Part shown: piece after piece, positions 5,688-5,728 of the stretch
Position numbering within the stretch: position 1 is the first letter of the stretch
How the letters are laid out: every line of letters begins with the position of its first letter
Source of the DNA: Rickettsiales bacterium
GTDB taxonomy: Bacteria; Pseudomonadota; Alphaproteobacteria; Rickettsiales; UBA1997
Length of the DNA: 5,728 nucleotides
Assembly (NCBI GenBank): GCA_947425005.1
Contig: CANDYP010000092.1
Coordinates: forward strand, 1 to 5,728
Reading direction: 5' to 3'
Notes under the pieces: generated by a model
What the model was told of the DNA's origin: nothing
Seen by the model: the letters and a program-made list of their open reading frames with translations, nothing else
Database searches by the model: none
Translations under genes and position numbers: made by a program

Positions 5688-5728
5688 ATGAAAGGAATAA
5701 TTCTTGCTGGCGGAAACGGCACCAGACT
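5688..5728 (+). CDS. rmlA: sugar-phosphate nucleotidyltransferase, probably glucose-1-phosphate thymidylyltransferase (N-terminus only)
   Basis: Only 13 complete codons are in the window, reading MKGIILAGGNGTR, with a partial CT that fits Leu. This is the nucleotide-binding signature (G-G-x-G-T-R) of sugar nucleotidyltransferases. The form MKGIILAGGxGTRL right at the start codon is most typical of RmlA/RfbA, which makes dTDP-glucose for dTDP-rhamnose and cell-surface polysaccharides. Other members of the superfamily, such as GlgC, GalU or mannose-1-phosphate guanylyltransferases, are not excluded, though their N-termini usually differ. The ATG is preceded by an A/C-rich leader without a Shine-Dalgarno site. 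The rest of the gene lies beyond the window. Confidence 0.75.
   Translation, partial: MKGIILAGGNGTR

Overview
The window is bacterial chromosomal DNA with a mixed gene order: a long acyl-CoA dehydrogenase gene (fadE), a YefM/YoeB toxin-antitoxin pair, two tryptophan-biosynthesis genes (trpG, trpD), a tRNA-Pro on the minus strand, a small exported protein, and the first codons of a sugar-nucleotidyltransferase gene that looks like rmlA/rfbA. All protein genes are on the plus strand; only the tRNA is on the minus strand. No prophage, CRISPR array or transposase is visible.

Organism. The FadE-type enzyme, the YefM/YoeB pair, the tRNA with encoded CCA and an apparent signal peptide all point to Bacteria. 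None of the seven start codons has a Shine-Dalgarno sequence at the normal distance; the leaders are A/T-rich or A/C-rich instead. The six visible stop codons are TAA or TAG, and no in-frame TGA occurs in about 1,600 codons, so there is no sign of TGA recoding. The phylum cannot be fixed from the window. The leaders and the GC-rich dispersed palindrome would fit cyanobacteria-like or uncultivated candidate-phylum genomes, but this is inference.

Layout. 1-88: first copy of a C/G-tract inverted repeat, cut by the window edge. 135-2582: fadE. 2583-2647: intergenic region with a candidate YefM operator. 2648-3179: antitoxin and toxin, overlapping by 14 bp. 3184-3762: trpG, starting 4 bp after the toxin stop. 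3790-3883: second, complete copy of the repeat. 3901-4890: trpD. 4889-4945: 57-nt pure purine tract. 4975-5065: nested AT-rich palindrome between convergent trpD and the tRNA. 5081-5157: tRNA-Pro(UGG), with a good candidate promoter at 5239-5267. 5360-5650: small secreted protein. 5688 to the end: rmlA-like start.

How the genes relate. TrpG supplies ammonia for anthranilate synthase (its partner TrpE is not in the window), and TrpD converts anthranilate to phosphoribosyl-anthranilate, so these two act in consecutive steps. The most interesting arrangement is that trpG directly follows a self-regulated toxin-antitoxin operon and is separated from trpD by a long perfect hairpin. Tryptophan-gene expression could therefore be shaped by both the toxin-antitoxin promoter and the dispersed repeat. 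The repeat also lies just upstream of fadE, and it has produced a spurious possible N-terminal extension of TrpD.
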